Source: Echinostoma caproni | Taxonomy: Eukaryota > Platyhelminthes > Trematoda > Plagiorchiida > Echinostomatidae | Direction of reading: 5' to 3' | DNA: 10,788 nucleotides | Assembly (NCBI GenBank): GCA_900618425.1 | Contig: UZAN01056991.1 | Location: 1 to 10,788, forward strand | Program-made: the position numbers and the translations under genes | The notes under the pieces: generated by a model | Database searches by the model: none | Seen by the model: only the letters and a program-made list of their open reading frames with translations | What the model was told of the DNA's origin: nothing | Shown: positions 1-7,481 of the stretch, one piece after another | Position numbering within the stretch: the stretch's first letter is position 1 | Layout of the letters: each line of letters begins with the position of its first letter

Positions 1-794
1 CCTCTTATGGTACCAACACGAAAGAAGACAGACTAGAATCCGTTGGCCTACTCTTGATTACTCTCTCCCGTAATTGCGTGTCCCCTTTATACCCAACGTG
101 TTTGTACCTACAGCCACGAATACGTTCAATCATACTCAAACACACATCTATACCATCCATACATGTATGCAGTCTTGTACAAATCTTAATGTATACCGGT
201 TTACATCCTTATTGGTCCCAGGACGAGAATGGCAGTACGACACTGAGTGCTTGCGGACGCTCTGATTATGCTCATGGTATGTCATAAAATGGGTACGCGT
301 GTTCCAATCAAGTCACAAATAGTCATTATCTAGGGTTCAAGTCTCTCGTGCGGTGGAATAGAGAGATCTGGTTTTTCAGGCCGGATCAGTTGGAGGCTGG
401 TGGAGGCGTATTCATGAAACCCTGATCCCAACAACAGTCAAGGAATCATTCGTACTTAATCGTCATTCGTCATACAGTGCAAGAAGAGATGCAGGGACAA
501 GAGCCAGCCTCGGAACCGGGCACCCCTCGATCGAGAGAGATTTGGCTAACTCGGCAAACTCTTTAGCTAGGGGGGGGGGACGTTACCCCGTTGGCATTGC
601 GCTCAGGGTTGATATGGCATTTTAACCATCAGATGTAGCGTAGAAACACGTATTTGTTTTTTGGGACAGCATAGCGAATGCTATTGCTCTTCATTCAAAT
701 AAACCTTCCCTGTTTGCAGGTCTGGTTTGAGACTGAGCACCACCATTTACTCTTGCTACGCGTATGATTTAAGGTGCGTCTTACTGAACCGACC
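1..794. other. No gene recognised; AT-balanced intergenic or intronic DNA
   Basis: I see no supported gene here. The short open frames at 54-287 and 74-265 overlap in two frames and have no domain, signal peptide or splice context. A run of ten G lies at 570-579. A B-box-like string (GGTTCAAGTCT, 334-344) has no convincing A box at the right distance. The segment may contain old repeats that I do not recognise. Confidence 0.5.
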
Positions 795-1533
795 CTAGGA
801 GTCTTTGCCGCCTATCTCTCTCCGTTGGGGGTGTGATGGTTTCCTTTGGATCGTCCTGTATATATTGGTTGACAAGAGTGTAGGGTTTCTTGATGAAAAC
901 CGAGAAGGAAGAGAAGAAAAATCGGTAGTGCAGAGAAACCAGTGAGAATGTTGAAAGGTGTAAACATATAAAGAGCCTCTTTTATCCTCCCTAGAGCCAT
1001 ACTTCCAGTTATCTAGTCCACTCAAGTACTGACCCTAGGCATGTGTCCACCTGAGTCCGTTGCCCGCCTACCCTGTATAATAGTGATGTTGTGGTTGCCG
1101 CACAACTGAGCAGTCTACTGTCTATCCACCAGAGACTTTCAGGTCTTTTCAAGTATACACAAGTGTATACACACGAACATGCATATGTGCCTGCATCATT
1201 CGTCATTTATGGGGAACAACACTACGACGTGGTACATTGATCACCGAGTTGGTCTTTGTGCATTATAGGCTTCCAGACATGCTCTCATCCATGCTCACAA
1301 CAGCACAGCCGCACAACAGTCTGTATCCACGGTGTGGACGCCGAGATTTATAGCGGCAAAATGGGTAATCNTGGGTAATCGAGCGCAACATGAGCGAAAG
1401 GAGGACAGAATCTTTGATAAGTCCTCGTAGTTGATGACTACCTCCGGAAGCTTTATGAATACAACTATTACTCCTGCAAGGTAAAAAATTGTTTGTATAA
1501 CATTCATGTCTTAATGCTAGGGTGGAAGTAGTT
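795..1533. other. No gene recognised; contains a single-N gap at 1371
   Basis: Three minus-strand open frames (795-1025, 1009-1206 and 1295-1507) show no recognisable motif and have neither the composition nor the splice signals expected of exons. The stretch lies where the 3' end of the minus-strand retrotransposon (1534-2756) should continue, but I could not recognise the conserved C-terminal end of a CR1-like protein in it. A perfect 8-bp inverted repeat with a 2-nt spacer (gtatacac/gtgtatac) lies at 1153-1170. Confidence 0.45.
1371..1371. other. Single-N assembly gap flanked by a 9-bp direct repeat
   Basis: The one ambiguous base is flanked by TGGGTAATC on both sides (1362-1370 and 1372-1380). 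This pattern is expected when two contig ends that overlap by a few bases are abutted with a placeholder N instead of being merged. The real sequence probably has one copy of the nonamer, but the gap could also hide unknown length. Confidence 0.75.
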
Positions 1534-1960
1534 TTATAGTGGGATAAGACGGTAGACGTGGGAGTGTGGAAGAGTTGGGGTTACAAGATAAGAAAAGGAG
1601 ACCAAGCTGGTCCTGTTCGGTGACCAACTAGTAACCAGCTGTTGTACTTTCTCTATACACTTCATATATTTGCGATAGTACGGGTCCAGGTTTGCACGCT
1701 TCATCCCAACAGCGGACTCATCATTGACGTGTACAGTAGAACGACCACCTCTGGCTTCCTGCAAGTGACTGTGGTACGCAGCCTGAAAAGTACTACTCTA
1801 CCTTGATTCGCGATCAACTGGCAATGCTTAGTAAACAGGAAGTCCTTTGCAAAAATTATACCTAGGTCTTTGACCTCCATCACACCTAGTAGTGTCGTGA
1901 TTCCAGTTGGGTTGACAAGGGTAGTCAGTGGCTGATACTTGACGTAACTGATAGGTAGCC
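1534..1960 (-). pseudogene. CR1/Jockey-like reverse transcriptase, 3' fragment (thumb region), frameshifted
   Basis: The minus-strand frames 1988-1701 and 1764-1534 read as successive pieces of the region after the RT catalytic palm in CR1-like non-LTR retrotransposons. The first contains VMEVKDLGI (nt 1883-1857) and then a stretch ending LFRLRTTVT and LLYTSMMSPLL. The second contains DPYYRKYMKCIEKVQQLV and a remnant of the LTLPHL-type motif near nt 1575. A frameshift near 1705 separates them, so the fragment cannot encode a working enzyme. It begins with sequence equivalent to what already occurs at the end of the upstream fragment, so it probably derives from a different copy or subfamily. 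The C-terminal end and the 3' tail of the element are not recognisable. The retrotransposon assignment is firm; the exact clade is inferred from motif wording. Confidence 0.75.
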
Positions 1961-2756
1961 CTCTGTGCTTTGCTTGCTGCAAGAACACATTAGGCAGATG
2001 ACTTAAATGACTCGTGAATGTTCACGCCCAATTCCCTTATTTCCGTAACCCTTTCTATGGTCTGGGGGTTTTCCTGGTGGATGGTTCTGGGTGCAGGTGG
2101 TCCCCCAGTCTGTGGTTGCTTGCTCTTTCCTATATTTAGGGGTAGGCCCCAGGTTTCAGTCCGCTGCTGGAGGGTATTTAGGTCAGCTTGTACAGTCTCC
2201 TCGTGTGGGTTTCCGACCATCTTAGCGTCATCGGCGAACAGGTAACAAGGAGACTTAAGCCTGACAGTTAAATAGTTTATAAAAATGATGAATAGTAACA
2301 GCCCCAAGACTGAACCCTGAGGTATTCCGCTGCAGGCATTGGCTAGGTGGGAGCACTCACCCTCCAGTCTGACGTAAAATTTCCGGTACCTGAGGTAATC
2401 CTTGCACCACTGTTGGTGACACGTTCAGAGCCTTGAGCTTGGTAAACAGTAAACGGTGATTTACGGAGTCAAAGGCTTTCCGGAAATCCAAGTAGCAAAT
2501 TTCTACTGCATCATCCCTGTCAAGTGGTGCAGTCACATCATCGAGGTAGGACCGTAAGTTGCTGAGACATGACTTACCACCAACAAACCCGTGTTGGGAG
2601 GGTTGTATGAGGTGCTGCGTGACTAAGTGGTTTGCTAGTGCTTTTCTTATAGATTTCTCCATAACTTTAAGCAACAACGGTGATAAGTGGTGGTAAGTGG
2701 ACTTCGACCAGATAATCGGGGTACCGCCTTGTGGTCGTGTCTGTGGTGGAACCACA
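1940..2756 (-). pseudogene. CR1/Jockey-like non-LTR retrotransposon reverse transcriptase, 5' fragment with RT motifs, frameshifted
   Basis: The minus-strand frame 2755-2357 holds the RT fingers and palm: LLLKVMEKSIRKAL, IQPSQHGFVGGKSC and the motif A block YLDFRKAFDSVNH with its catalytic Asp. A frameshift near 2420 moves the reading to a second frame, which carries SGIPQGSVLG (motif B, around 2335-2305), LLLFIIFINYL and the catalytic FADD box in CYLFADDAK (motif C). It then runs to a stop at 1987-1989, after which CVLAASKAQRATYQLR continues in the same frame. These are hallmark motifs of RNA-templated DNA synthesis by target-primed LINE-type elements. No endonuclease domain, ORF1 or 5' end is visible upstream of 2756, so the copy is 5'-truncated. 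It is dead because of the frameshift and the stop. Confidence 0.88.
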
Positions 2757-2955
2757 AATCAGATGTTATAACTATGACCACACGTTGGTCTAGAGTGAAA
2801 CTACCCGTGGGTTACCTAATTACGTAAAGGAGGTGGATCCTCCATAAGCGTGCTGCACAGTTTTGTCCAGTTTATGGTGCATGGTGAATTCTAATGCGTG
2901 TATGCATGACTGAAGGTAATTTGAAATTTGATCGACTCACATCTCGATGTTCCAG
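2757..2955. other. No gene recognised; 5' flank of the RT fragment
   Basis: The reading frame of the reverse transcriptase is lost upstream of about 2756 on the minus strand, and no endonuclease-like coding is visible. The plus strand ends in a pyrimidine-rich run with TTCCAG at 2950-2955, which is the acceptor of the possible exon that follows. Confidence 0.4.
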
Positions 2956-3096
2956 AAGAAGATGAACCAGAAGAAGATAATACATGCAGGCCACCCCGAT
3001 AAAGAGCCAGTAGTCAAACCATTGTCAAACCAAATAATTGAGCAACAAATCAAGACTACACGTATTCTGGTTGATCTGATGGATACTACCTCCCAG
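2956..3096 (+). CDS. Possible internal exon, unknown product
   Basis: This stretch lies between a good-looking acceptor (pyrimidine-rich, ending gttccag at 2955) and a weaker donor (CAG|GTCAAC at 3097). It is open for 47 codons, and the frame stays open from 2947 to 3129. The peptide is rich in Lys, Gln and Ile: it begins KKMNQKKIIHAGHPDKEP and ends TRILVDLMDTTSQ. The composition is more protein-like than neighbouring open frames, but there is no recognisable domain and no neighbouring exon that joins in phase. It could equally be a chance open frame of 61 codons. I do not recognise the product. Confidence 0.25.
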
Positions 3097-3130
3097 GTCA
3101 ACATTTTTATTTCATATCTAGGGGAATAAT

Positions 3131-3610
3131 TTTTACCTTAAAATAGGCGCATGTTACCCTCCAGCACCCAATCCCAATTTCGTTATCGTAAGTTCTTCCC
3201 TGCCAGCAAAAACGCGAATATAACTCGCAACAGTGCACATTCTGCCTCGCAAACTTGTTGCACAAAATTTTGATAAAACAAGCAAATTTGCAACAATCAA
3301 TTTGCGCGTTTTTTTCCCGTCATCCACATAACTATCCTGTTTTATTCCTCCATTTATTCACTGGTCTTTCTACTCCTCACGTTAGTTATAATATATCTAC
3401 CTCAGTTATTGCTGTCAAACATACGCTGTTTACCTCCCACCTAGTTCTTCGGTTTACATTTAAACCCCTCCGTTTAGTCTTATTGATTAAATCGTTTGAT
3501 TACTCAAGACCTATCACATTCCAGCATAAACTCACAAATAAAACTATCAGGAATGTAGTAAAACTGTACATTAGTGAAAATCACTGGCTCATCGATGTTT
3601 ATGTATACTT
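3131..3610. other. AT-rich stretch without a supported gene
   Basis: A 156-codon open frame covers 3255-3725 on the plus strand. It is rich in Phe, Leu, His, Ile and Tyr, as AT-rich noncoding DNA tends to be, and it runs through the 124-bp repeat at 3611-3734 up to the gap. It has no domain and no splice context, and I cannot support it as a gene. Confidence 0.4.
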
Positions 3611-3734
3611 TTTTTCAATGTTCTTGTTCCTTCTTGATAGTTATATTTACCGAATTGATGATGATAAACGGCATCTGCAAAATGGACGTATAAAAGAGTA
3701 TTGGCATAAATCAGAGAAGTTTTAGAAAAAGTAT
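3611..3734. repeat. 124-bp direct repeat, copy 1 (identical to 4238-4361)
   Basis: Every base of this block reappears at 4238-4361, 627 bases downstream. The block starts in a T run and ends agaaaaagtat. Copy 1 stops at the single N (3735). Copy 2 continues smoothly into attaggagc. The two copies bracket the 506-bp block 3736-4241. Identity over the full length means either a very recent event or one genomic segment represented twice in the assembly. Confidence 0.9.
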
Positions 3735-3735
3735 N
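3735..3735. other. Single-N assembly gap
   Basis: The N separates the 124-bp repeat from a 506-bp block that is found again, identical, at 6390-6895. Since both flanks of the N have second perfect copies inside this window, the join is a likely scaffold error or collapsed gap. Confidence 0.85.
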
Positions 3736-4030
3736 CTATCGGACTGTTCGCACACGTTATCGTATCCCGCCTGACTTTCAAGGCGAGGCTTGTGTTGAGT
3801 GTATGCAGCCCCGTGGCTTGTTCCAGAAGGAACTCATATGTACCTTTGGTCGTGTTATGCATCTGCAGGAATTTGCATATGTGCACGTATGTGAACCATA
3901 ACGATGGTGTCGTTAATCCGGCAACCAGGGTTCACACGAATAATGTGGAATCCTTTTGCATTCGTATTGACAGGCGATTGAAAAATGCCACTGGATTCAT
4001 TGGTAATATTATCTGGGAACTAAAGTGACT
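3736..4030 (+). pseudogene. Merlin (IS1016-like) transposase, C-terminal DDE fragment, duplicate copy
   Basis: This carries the same coding relic as 6390-6684, described there, with VHTNNVESF in the frame that starts at 3792. The presumed third catalytic acidic residue (Glu) is encoded at 3948-3950. It is interrupted by the same frameshifts and ends at the same stop. It may not exist as a separate genomic copy (see the gap at 3735). Confidence 0.7.
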
Positions 4031-4241
4031 TCAGACCAACAGTGTATCATACTCGAGAGTTGTCACCATCTTTGGTCTGCTTGTACTGCAGGTATTGGTT
4101 GCTTGGAGCATTCGCTCGTGCATCCTACTCCTTTGTAGCATTGATTCTCCCAGGATTGTTGCTACCCTGAGACCGCTTCTTCAGCTAGGTCTTTCATTTT
4201 TGTTTAACTCATTGCCACCTCCGGTGAAGTAATTTCATTTT
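3736..4241 (+). repeat. 506-bp duplicated block, copy 1 (identical to 6390-6895)
   Basis: From ctatcggact to the T run at 4238-4241, I found no difference from 6390-6895, an offset of exactly 2654. The block carries the C-terminal Merlin-type transposase relic. Its right boundary falls in a T run shared with the start of the 124-bp repeat, so the join with copy 2 of that repeat shows 4-nt microhomology. Confidence 0.92.
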
Positions 4242-4361
4242 TCAATGTTCTTGTTCCTTCTTGATAGTTATATTTACCGAATTGATGATGATAAACGGCA
4301 TCTGCAAAATGGACGTATAAAAGAGTATTGGCATAAATCAGAGAAGTTTTAGAAAAAGTAT
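4238..4361. repeat. 124-bp direct repeat, copy 2 (identical to 3611-3734)
   Basis: This is the second copy of the repeat that ends at the gap. It sits directly after the 506-bp block and shares a five-T run with its end. It then continues into unique AT-rich sequence, and this is probably the true downstream context of the segment. Confidence 0.9.
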
Positions 4362-4742
4362 ATTAGGAGCTAATGTGAACTCTACATTCGATTTCTATAA
4401 TATATTCATAATAAACAATCCCTTAGTTATGCGTGATAACTACCTCAAGTACTTTGCGAAAATTACAAAGGAATACAAGTTTCAATGATATCGGCAACAC
4501 ATGAGCAATTTTCCGTTACGAAATGTCTGTATATAAAAGCTTATCGTCATTTAAACTTACCCATAATAGCGTCTATTACTCATGACAATGACAATACGCG
4601 TTTTCCTCGGATGTCACTCCAATTCAGTTTTTTACTTACTTGCGGGGTAAACACGCGTCTGACTAGCAGGCGTATGGTTTCCCGCATTGCGTCACCCAAC
4701 TGGGACGAGATAATCCACCTGCAACAATAAACTCAACAGTGA
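4362..4742. other. No supported gene; one weak open frame
   Basis: A plus-strand open frame of 81 codons (4485-4730) ends with RRMVSRIASPNWDEIIHL. The short string faintly resembles the end of a C2-domain strand, but nothing else of a C2 domain is visible. No splice donor joins it in phase to the exon pair that follows. I leave it as an unsupported open frame. Confidence 0.4.
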
Positions 4743-5053
4743 ATTACATTATTCGACAAATTTGTGTCCACAAAACTGCAAAGAAACTTACGAATTTCTC
4801 TTAAACGTCGCTGTTCTTTATCTCGTCGGACAGCGCATCAAAGTCTTCTTCGCTGTTTGATTGGTGGGTAAACACTGACGGGAGGAAGTTTTTTTCTGCA
4901 GAGTGGCATGCTTTAAAGCCCGGAGTTTGTTAGTCACCCGGGTCTGGCGATATGTTCCAATCCACCCAGCTTTTCCACTGGTAATGAAGACAAACGAATC
5001 TATTTGTATTTTATTCACTTACGGACCAACCTCAAATCTCGTTCGTGTTGCAG
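4743..5053 (+). CDS. Two candidate exons of an unknown protein, joined by a 34-nt intron (4868-4901)
   Basis: The reading frame is open from 4743 to 4867 and continues at 4902 after removal of GTAAAC...TTTTTTTCTGCAG, a 34-nt intron with a strong pyrimidine tract. The joined frame stays open to a consensus donor CAG|GTAAGG at 5053/5054, for about 92 codons in all. The first part is strongly basic (for example LKRRCSLSRRTAHQS). The second contains LLVTRVWRYVPIHPAFPL, a possible N-glycosylation site in TNESI, and TYGPTSNLVRVA. I do not recognise the family. The start of the first exon is uncertain: no ATG is in frame, a possible acceptor lies at 4834, and an in-frame TGA precedes 4743. An overlapping minus-strand model (4978-5022 as a 45-nt intron) competes with this one. 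The coding call is inferred from frame and splice signals only. Confidence 0.42.
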
Positions 5054-5629
5054 GTAAGGAGGTGTTGTGCGATCCAAGTGTGTTGTTATGTATTCATTCA
5101 TGAATGAAATGTATAATTTACTCAACTTTCATGTTGGATATCGATTCTCGTTAACTGAGTAGACAGAATCGATCTATTCAAGTCGACTAGCTCAATTAAT
5201 GAGCTAACATCTGTAAGCCTAAGGATTAAATATCTCATCTTGATGCTTGGCAATGTATATCAGATGTACTTGGCGTTGGGTCTGAAGACCTGTATGATAA
5301 ATAATTGGAAATTAATGAACATCTTAACGTTTCGGTGACGGTCAGTTCTCTTTTCCGGTCCCTAACGCCGGTAAGCGGGTATTACTGCTTCTTGAATGCA
5401 ATACGTTAAATCTGCAGCCCACTTATCTTCCGGTCAAGCTGTTAGTCTGAATTGGTGATAAGGGACCCTTTGGTGGAATGGGATATGATGGTGCCCGCTA
5501 GTTAGTTAGTTAGTTGCACCTGCTGTCAGCTTGCATTCCACTGCTATGAGTCGGCAATTCTCCATACTTACTCAACCTGCAGGTTTGTATTGATCGGTAT
5601 CGTATATGAAAGATAAATGATATCGAATT
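5054..5629. other. Intergenic or intronic DNA with a (TAGT)4 tract
   Basis: No supported exon is seen between the donor at 5054 and the end of the minus-strand gene at 5630. A (TAGT)4 microsatellite lies at 5499-5514. The part from 5330 to 5570 is more GC-rich than its surroundings and looks like an unrecognised dispersed repeat, but I see no pol III boxes or terminal repeats in it. CTGCAG sites preceded by pyrimidines (near 5581) could be plus-strand acceptors without a matching frame. Confidence 0.4.
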
Positions 5630-6093
5630 TTAGAAAAAAACTACCGTTTTCAGGAAGATTCTTGATGACTTTGATATCAGAAGTTGTCTGACGGGAATAC
5701 AAATCTATGGATGCTTACACTAGGAAGTAACTTGGTTGATCTACTCGGTAGATGTGCAGTTCGATTGTTGTCGACGTTACTTCATTTTGATGAGTGGTGC
5801 AATTCATCTCACGATCTGTAGCAAAGTGAGCCACTGAAACAATTAAATCGTTTAAATTACATGTGTTGAAGATTTCATCAGTCAAATTACTCTCGTTTTC
5901 GTAAACAGGTTCTTCAGGACGTAGGGTTAGAAATAGTCTATTCAAGAATACATGCATTTCGCGATAAAGAGTGTATTCGCTGGTAGCACGGGGCATGGCT
6001 CCAGAAACTACGGTTAGTGGAGGGAAAATAAATATGGCGGACAAACAAACTGCGCACCAAAACTTAGGGTCAATTAAAGCAAAGCGAAACATT
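5630..6093 (-). CDS. 5' exons of a probable secreted glycoprotein, with a 31-nt intron (5688-5718)
   Basis: The ATG at 6092-6090 lies one base downstream of a good splice acceptor (pyrimidine-rich, ending tcgacag). That position suits either spliced-leader trans-splicing or a 5' UTR intron. The frame gives 125 codons. Residues about 11-30 (FWCAVCLSAIFIFPPLTVVS) form a hydrophobic signal-peptide-like segment, followed by GAMPRA. Sequons occur at N66 (NES), N69 (NLT) and N97 (NCT), with Cys at 78 and 98. The unspliced frame stops at 5715-5717. Right there a donor GTAAGC (from 5718) and an acceptor with tattcccgtcag (ending 5688) define a 31-nt intron. Splicing it extends the frame through QLLISKSSRIFLKT to a stop at 5630, or to a further intron. 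Codon use looks coding. I do not recognise the family; a secreted or type I membrane protein is inferred. Confidence 0.5.
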
Positions 6094-6389
6094 CTGTCGA
6101 TAAATTGAAAACAGAAGAAACTAATGTACCATTGTTTAGTATTTAATAAGTTATTACACAATCCCGCACTATTGAAATGGAGGAGAAACCAATTTTAGAA
6201 ATAACGCGAAAGTTGGAGCGTTTTGAGAGCGAGAAAAGCGTTTCGACGTGTTTGAACGGTTTCAAACAATGGTGATGTTTAAACAGATGAAATATTTTTT
6301 CACTGTTTTCAAGATAAATATTTTTCCAGTAACGTTTACTGTCAAAAAGTGTTTCTGTGTGGTTTGTTTTCATTTGTGACCTTGAGACT
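6094..6389. other. Upstream region of the minus-strand gene
   Basis: This interval separates the minus-strand ATG from the duplicated Merlin block. Its minus strand supplies the pyrimidine-rich acceptor region next to the ATG (6094-6120). An 88-codon minus-strand frame (6143-6409) runs into the Merlin block and has no recognisable feature, so I do not call it. No promoter element could be identified with confidence. Confidence 0.35.
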
Positions 6390-6684
6390 CTATCGGACTG
6401 TTCGCACACGTTATCGTATCCCGCCTGACTTTCAAGGCGAGGCTTGTGTTGAGTGTATGCAGCCCCGTGGCTTGTTCCAGAAGGAACTCATATGTACCTT
6501 TGGTCGTGTTATGCATCTGCAGGAATTTGCATATGTGCACGTATGTGAACCATAACGATGGTGTCGTTAATCCGGCAACCAGGGTTCACACGAATAATGT
6601 GGAATCCTTTTGCATTCGTATTGACAGGCGATTGAAAAATGCCACTGGATTCATTGGTAATATTATCTGGGAACTAAAGTGACT
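6390..6684 (+). pseudogene. Merlin (IS1016-like) DNA transposase, C-terminal DDE fragment, frameshifted
   Basis: The frame at 6446-6682 contains YVNHNDGVVNPATRVHTNN followed by VESF and RRLKNATGFIGN. This matches the C-terminal block of ISXO2/IS1016-like transposases: a VNH motif, then a proline-containing loop, then HTNN-x-E-x-F, where the Glu (6602-6604) is the last residue of the DDE triad. The Trp usually found after ESF is Cys here. Just upstream, pieces of the same domain appear in other frames, with MHLQEFAYVH in one and PEGTHMYLWSCYA in another, so at least two frameshifts separate them. The frame stops at 6680-6682. No terminal inverted repeat was found. The fragment is a dead relic. 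The family match rests on remembered motif patterns and is fairly secure. The N-terminal half lies downstream, at 7482. Confidence 0.75.
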
Positions 6685-6895
6685 TCAGACCAACAGTGTA
6701 TCATACTCGAGAGTTGTCACCATCTTTGGTCTGCTTGTACTGCAGGTATTGGTTGCTTGGAGCATTCGCTCGTGCATCCTACTCCTTTGTAGCATTGATT
6801 CTCCCAGGATTGTTGCTACCCTGAGACCGCTTCTTCAGCTAGGTCTTTCATTTTTGTTTAACTCATTGCCACCTCCGGTGAAGTAATTTCATTTT
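6390..6895 (+). repeat. 506-bp duplicated block, copy 2 (identical to 3736-4241)
   Basis: This is the second copy of the block. Here both flanks are continuous sequence without N, so this is likely the genuine location. The match ends in TTTT at 6892-6895, next to aaacgg. Confidence 0.92.
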
Positions 6896-7151
6896 AAACG
6901 GTGCGTGAGTTCAGTGCTACTCCTTCGCTTGCTAAACTCTTCGCTTTCAGACTCTCTCCAGCGTACCCAGGTACAACTTTTGGTACCCTTAGGGGAACAA
7001 CGCACTTCCCTTTGACTAATCGGTTTTTTCTTATACTTATCGGGATATCGAGTATCACAGAAAATTAGAGACTGGATCGCTTTCACGGCTGGTGCGATAG
7101 TATCTCCATCTCTAAAGAACAAGTGGATGAACTCCAGTATATTATGTGATT
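6889..7151 (-). CDS. Hypothetical coding exon with charged C-terminal tail
   Basis: On the minus strand a frame is open for about 88 codons from roughly 7151 to a TGA at 6889-6891. The peptide looks protein-like: FFRDGDTIAPAVKAIQSL, then FCDTRYPDKYKKKPISQ, then GTKSCTWVRWRESESEEF and a basic end. There is no ATG before codon 80, so it would have to be an internal or terminal exon, or it uses an upstream start. The upstream side has no strong acceptor. The stop lies inside the last seven bases of the duplicated block. No domain is recognised. The charge pattern and the low content of Phe and Leu runs set it apart from chance open frames nearby, but the evidence is only compositional. Confidence 0.3.
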
Positions 7152-7481
7152 TGATCTCTCAATGCAAGCATTTACCAACAACATTGGTACTTATTTCCAA
7201 GAAATTATCCAATTTTATGATCGATAAAACATTTCTTGTATAGTCTGTGTTAAATAAACCTTTTTCACACTATTACTGAGTATTCTAACGCATATGTACC
7301 GGGTTCCAAATTCACGATATTTGATGTCACTTGTGAGTAGTATATTTCTAATTACTAAATTTGTTGTCGATGGGATGCAGGTGGGTAAAGTGAGCTACTT
7401 TGTTTACATGTTCACCTTTTCTCGTGCGCTCAATCTTCGTGGATGCATTCATTTCTATCACAAAATCATGGAAGTGCATGT

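Noticed and set aside
334..344. B-box-like string suggesting a tRNA gene or SINE
   Set aside because: There is no A box at the right distance and no cloverleaf fold.
1295..1507. Minus-strand frame that could continue the retrotransposon 3' end
   Set aside because: I could not recognise the C-terminal conserved residues of CR1-like proteins, and the frame crosses the N at 1371.
2018..2245. Plus-strand 75-codon open frame
   Set aside because: It is antisense to the reverse-transcriptase fragment, which has clear RT motifs on the minus strand.
3255..3725. A 156-codon plus-strand open frame, one of the longest in the window
   Set aside because: Its residue mix (Phe, Leu, Ile, His, Tyr) follows AT-rich DNA. 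It has no domain, runs into the repeat next to the gap, and shows no splice context.
6143..6409. Minus-strand 88-codon frame upstream of the secreted-protein ATG
   Set aside because: It has no domain, overlaps the edge of the Merlin block, and lies where a 5' intron or promoter is expected.
6349..6555. Frame with RTRYRIPPDFQGEACVEC, which faintly resembled a PLAC8-type cysteine motif
   Set aside because: The following residues do not fit PLAC8, and the neighbouring frames clearly carry Merlin transposase motifs.
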